Source of the DNA: Trichosphaerium sp. ATCC 40318
Lineage: Eukaryota; Discosea; Flabellinia; Trichosidae
Direction: 5' to 3'
DNA: 36,848 bases
NCBI GenBank assembly: GCA_038496445.1
Contig: JALMLS010000049.1
Location: 1 to 36,848, forward strand
Shown here: positions 34,996-36,848 of the stretch, piece by piece
Layout: the number at the start of each line of letters is the position of its first letter
Numbering within the stretch: position 1 is the first letter of the stretch
The notes under the pieces: generated by a model
The model's database searches: none
Seen by the model: the letters and a program-made list of their open reading frames with translations, nothing else
Told to the model about the DNA's origin: nothing
Made by a program: the position numbers and the translations under genes

Positions 34996-35570
34996 TGGGC
35001 TAAAATACGTGTGTTAAAACAGCGTTTTGTGACTTTATCCCAGTTCTCTTACCTCGGATGGCGTTTATTCTCAGCTCCTTTGTTATCTACCTCGGACTGA
35101 CTTCGCTTTGGATACATGGAAGCACGTTGGAGGTAGTTAGTATTTAAAAGCACGTGTTTTACTATCAGTTACCGTTTCTGTAAGCGAGGTAAAACGCACG
35201 TGTTCATTACGTTTTCATTTCGATTTTTCGTCATTGATTTTGAATCCGCTGCCATCGGTTGTTTTGCACGGGACCTTGACCTAGCGTAATTGCACTTGCA
35301 CTACTAACACATTTGTATCGTTCCAGGTTGAAGTTTTTTGGAGAAAAAATAGCTCCAATGCGATCTGATCAAGCGAACAGAATTGAAACACAATAGGAGG
35401 ACATAAAATATGGAATACCATCAAACATAATGTACTTAAAAATTGTCTAAAGGCTTGTGCTTCAAGTCGCTATTAACAATGATAATCCAATAACTAATTC
35501 ATATCAGATACAGTTTTATTTTAACAAAACAGACAAACATCCAAAAAGTAATGGCATGTGATGATGGCTT
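34996..35570. promoter_or_regulatory. Upstream region of the minus-strand F-box/LRR gene
   Basis: About 575 bp between the LRR start and the stop of the peroxidase gene, both on the minus strand. It holds two CACGTG palindromes 46 bp apart (35151-35156 and 35197-35202), about 160-200 bp upstream of the LRR start, a plausible regulatory pair. No gene seen. Confidence 0.4.
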
Positions 35571-36848
35571 TTAGCATTGACTATTTCCTACTATAGTAAT
35601 GATAGTTGCAAGAGAGAAACCAGAGTCACCTGCTCCGTTTTGTTGACTGAATGGAGTTGCAACAATAGTTAAATCAACTTCATCATTTTGAGAGTCACAT
35701 ATTGGATTAGAATTCAAAGGCAACGTTACACTTGCAGGTAAATTCACGTTTCTATTGTCGTGTGTTAGTTAAGAAAAAACAAGGAATGTGAGACGCACAT
35801 TGACTGTGGTGACCCTACACCGCTTATGTCAAAAGTAACTGACCCAACAGGTCCAACTGTTGACGCTTCAATTGTTACAGTTGGTGTTTGAACATCAGTG
35901 ACATCAATAATGTTCCCATTAAACAACGCTTCTTTCAAAACAGTTGCTCCACTCAATATTCTTATGCTAGGAACTGTTGCGCAAGAATTATCACCAGAAA
36001 GTGGTGCTATAAATGCCTCTTCTGGCACAGAACCATCAGTTATCCTCTCAAGTATTGTATTCATTGTTATTTGACGGACTTGGTCAAGTTCAGCTAAAGA
36101 ACAATGTTAGAAGCGATAATCTCAGGTGTATTTTAAGACATAGCATATCCGCAGTTTGTTTAACATACCTTGTGTCAGACCAGGCTCATTGATACCAGGC
36201 ATGTTACCCAGAGAAGGAATATTCTCATACCAGAACCTATCACCATCTCTAAGACGTCGGAATTGGTCAAGAAGCACTTTGGATAAGGTTCGACCCATCG
36301 CTGATCCAATTTCTTTTTCTTCCGCCAAAAAAGCAAACCAAGGGTCCAAAGCAGTAAGCTTTTGATATACCTGTGTAATGTTATTAGGCAAGGTATGAAA
36401 GTACTCATGTATTACGTCTCTCGTATTGGCGGCCAAATCAGGTACATCAGAGAATTGTTCAAGCCATGACTCGAAACATTCTACATCGTCTACTGCAGAT
36501 AATGGTGTAGAATTGCAAAAATCATATAAGCTAGTTGTTCCTGGTTCCAGTGGATTCCAGCTGCTGTATACTGTTTCGAAATCAGCTATACCATTGTCAC
36601 GTGCACGGGCCATGAACAAAGACACAACGTCTATAAACTATTAGAAGAGATTTTGGGATGAAGTAAAACAGTAAAATTCGACACTTACCAACTCCAACAG
36701 AGGTTTGTGCAGGAATATTAAAGTTTCTCAAAATATCTGATACCATATGATCTATTTGTTCTATTGGTGTGTATATAATAGCACGAAGAACATTATCAAA
36801 GCTTCCAGCTGCGCAAGTCTATGAAAAGAACATAAGATAAAGAGAAAA
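35571..36848 (-). CDS. Animal-type haem peroxidase, C-terminal half (5' end outside window)
   Basis: The gene enters from the right edge on the minus strand. Exons lie at about 36690-36820, 36168-36640, about 35800-36090 and 35571-35755, ending in TAA at 35571-35573. LFMARARDNGIADF matches the conserved helix of the animal haem peroxidase superfamily (normally R-x-RDHGIP), and LRDGDRFWYENIPS is the family's late signature. The proximal-His region would lie upstream, outside the window. These enzymes use hydrogen peroxide to oxidise halides or phenols and are usually secreted. After the peroxidase fold comes a beta-rich tail (about 150 residues, TVTIEASTVGPVG, PASVTLPLNSNPICD) that I do not recognise. 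Asn replaces the usual His in RDHG, so activity cannot be assumed. Confidence 0.8.

Noticed and set aside
1-36848. tRNA or rRNA genes
   Set aside because: I searched by eye for T-loop and anticodon-arm patterns and rRNA-like GC-rich conserved blocks on both strands and found none that I could support.

Overview
This window is nuclear DNA from an unidentified unicellular eukaryote. The evidence is spliced genes with many short GT-AG introns (mostly about 35-150 bp), AT-rich non-coding DNA, TTAGGG-type telomere-like repeats, retrotransposons, an AP-1 clathrin adaptor, an F-box/LRR family and several kinases of the tyrosine-kinase-like/tyrosine-kinase type. The mix of hybrid kinases, RCC1 propellers, MRH lectin-like domains and animal-type haem peroxidase points to an amoebozoan or a protist near the animals. 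That placement is inference. Gene models were spliced by eye, so exon borders may be off by a few bases.

Left part (1-12.0 kb). The window opens with the 3' end of a membrane-protein gene (+), then a damaged minus-strand gene with two tandem MRH-type domains. Next comes a minus-strand gene (2149-5199) that joins a receiver-like domain, a PARP-type ADP-ribosyltransferase-like domain and a tyrosine-kinase-like kinase. It is divergent from a complete 14-exon AP-1 gamma-adaptin gene (5579-9482). A minus-strand gene for a two-SAM-domain, tail-anchored protein (9770-12005) is interrupted by a 1.0 kb terminal-inverted-repeat element (10730-11750) that contains telomere-like CCCTAA repeats.

Middle (12.0-21.9 kb). 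An F-box/LRR gene (from 12086) is split by a 2.0 kb element (12593-14569). The element's CAGGTCT terminal repeats place GT and AG exactly where splicing would keep the LRR frame open, so it may act as an intron. After it lies a degenerate non-LTR (LINE-like) fragment, itself split by a 6.0 kb Ty3/gypsy retrotransposon (15240-21235) with 83 bp LTRs, a TTAG target duplication and internal TGA stops.

Right part (21.9-36.8 kb). In order: an RCC1-propeller/kinase fusion (22657-26462); a receptor-type tyrosine-kinase-like gene with signal peptide and one membrane span (26700-30141); a secreted protein resembling a conserved but uncharacterised family with a glycosidase-like look (30516-32009); an inverted, decayed copy of the left-hand MRH gene (about 32060-32605); a large F-box/LRR gene (33053-34995) paralogous to the split one; and the C-terminal half of an animal-type haem peroxidase (from 35571, running off the right edge).

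The genes do not form an operon-like unit. Three kinases with different sensory modules, secreted enzymes and F-box/LRR adaptors suggest signalling and secretory functions. The strongest candidates for something new are the receiver-PARP-kinase fusion, the intron-like transposon in the LRR gene and the excess of the palindrome CACGTG, mostly in introns and gene flanks.
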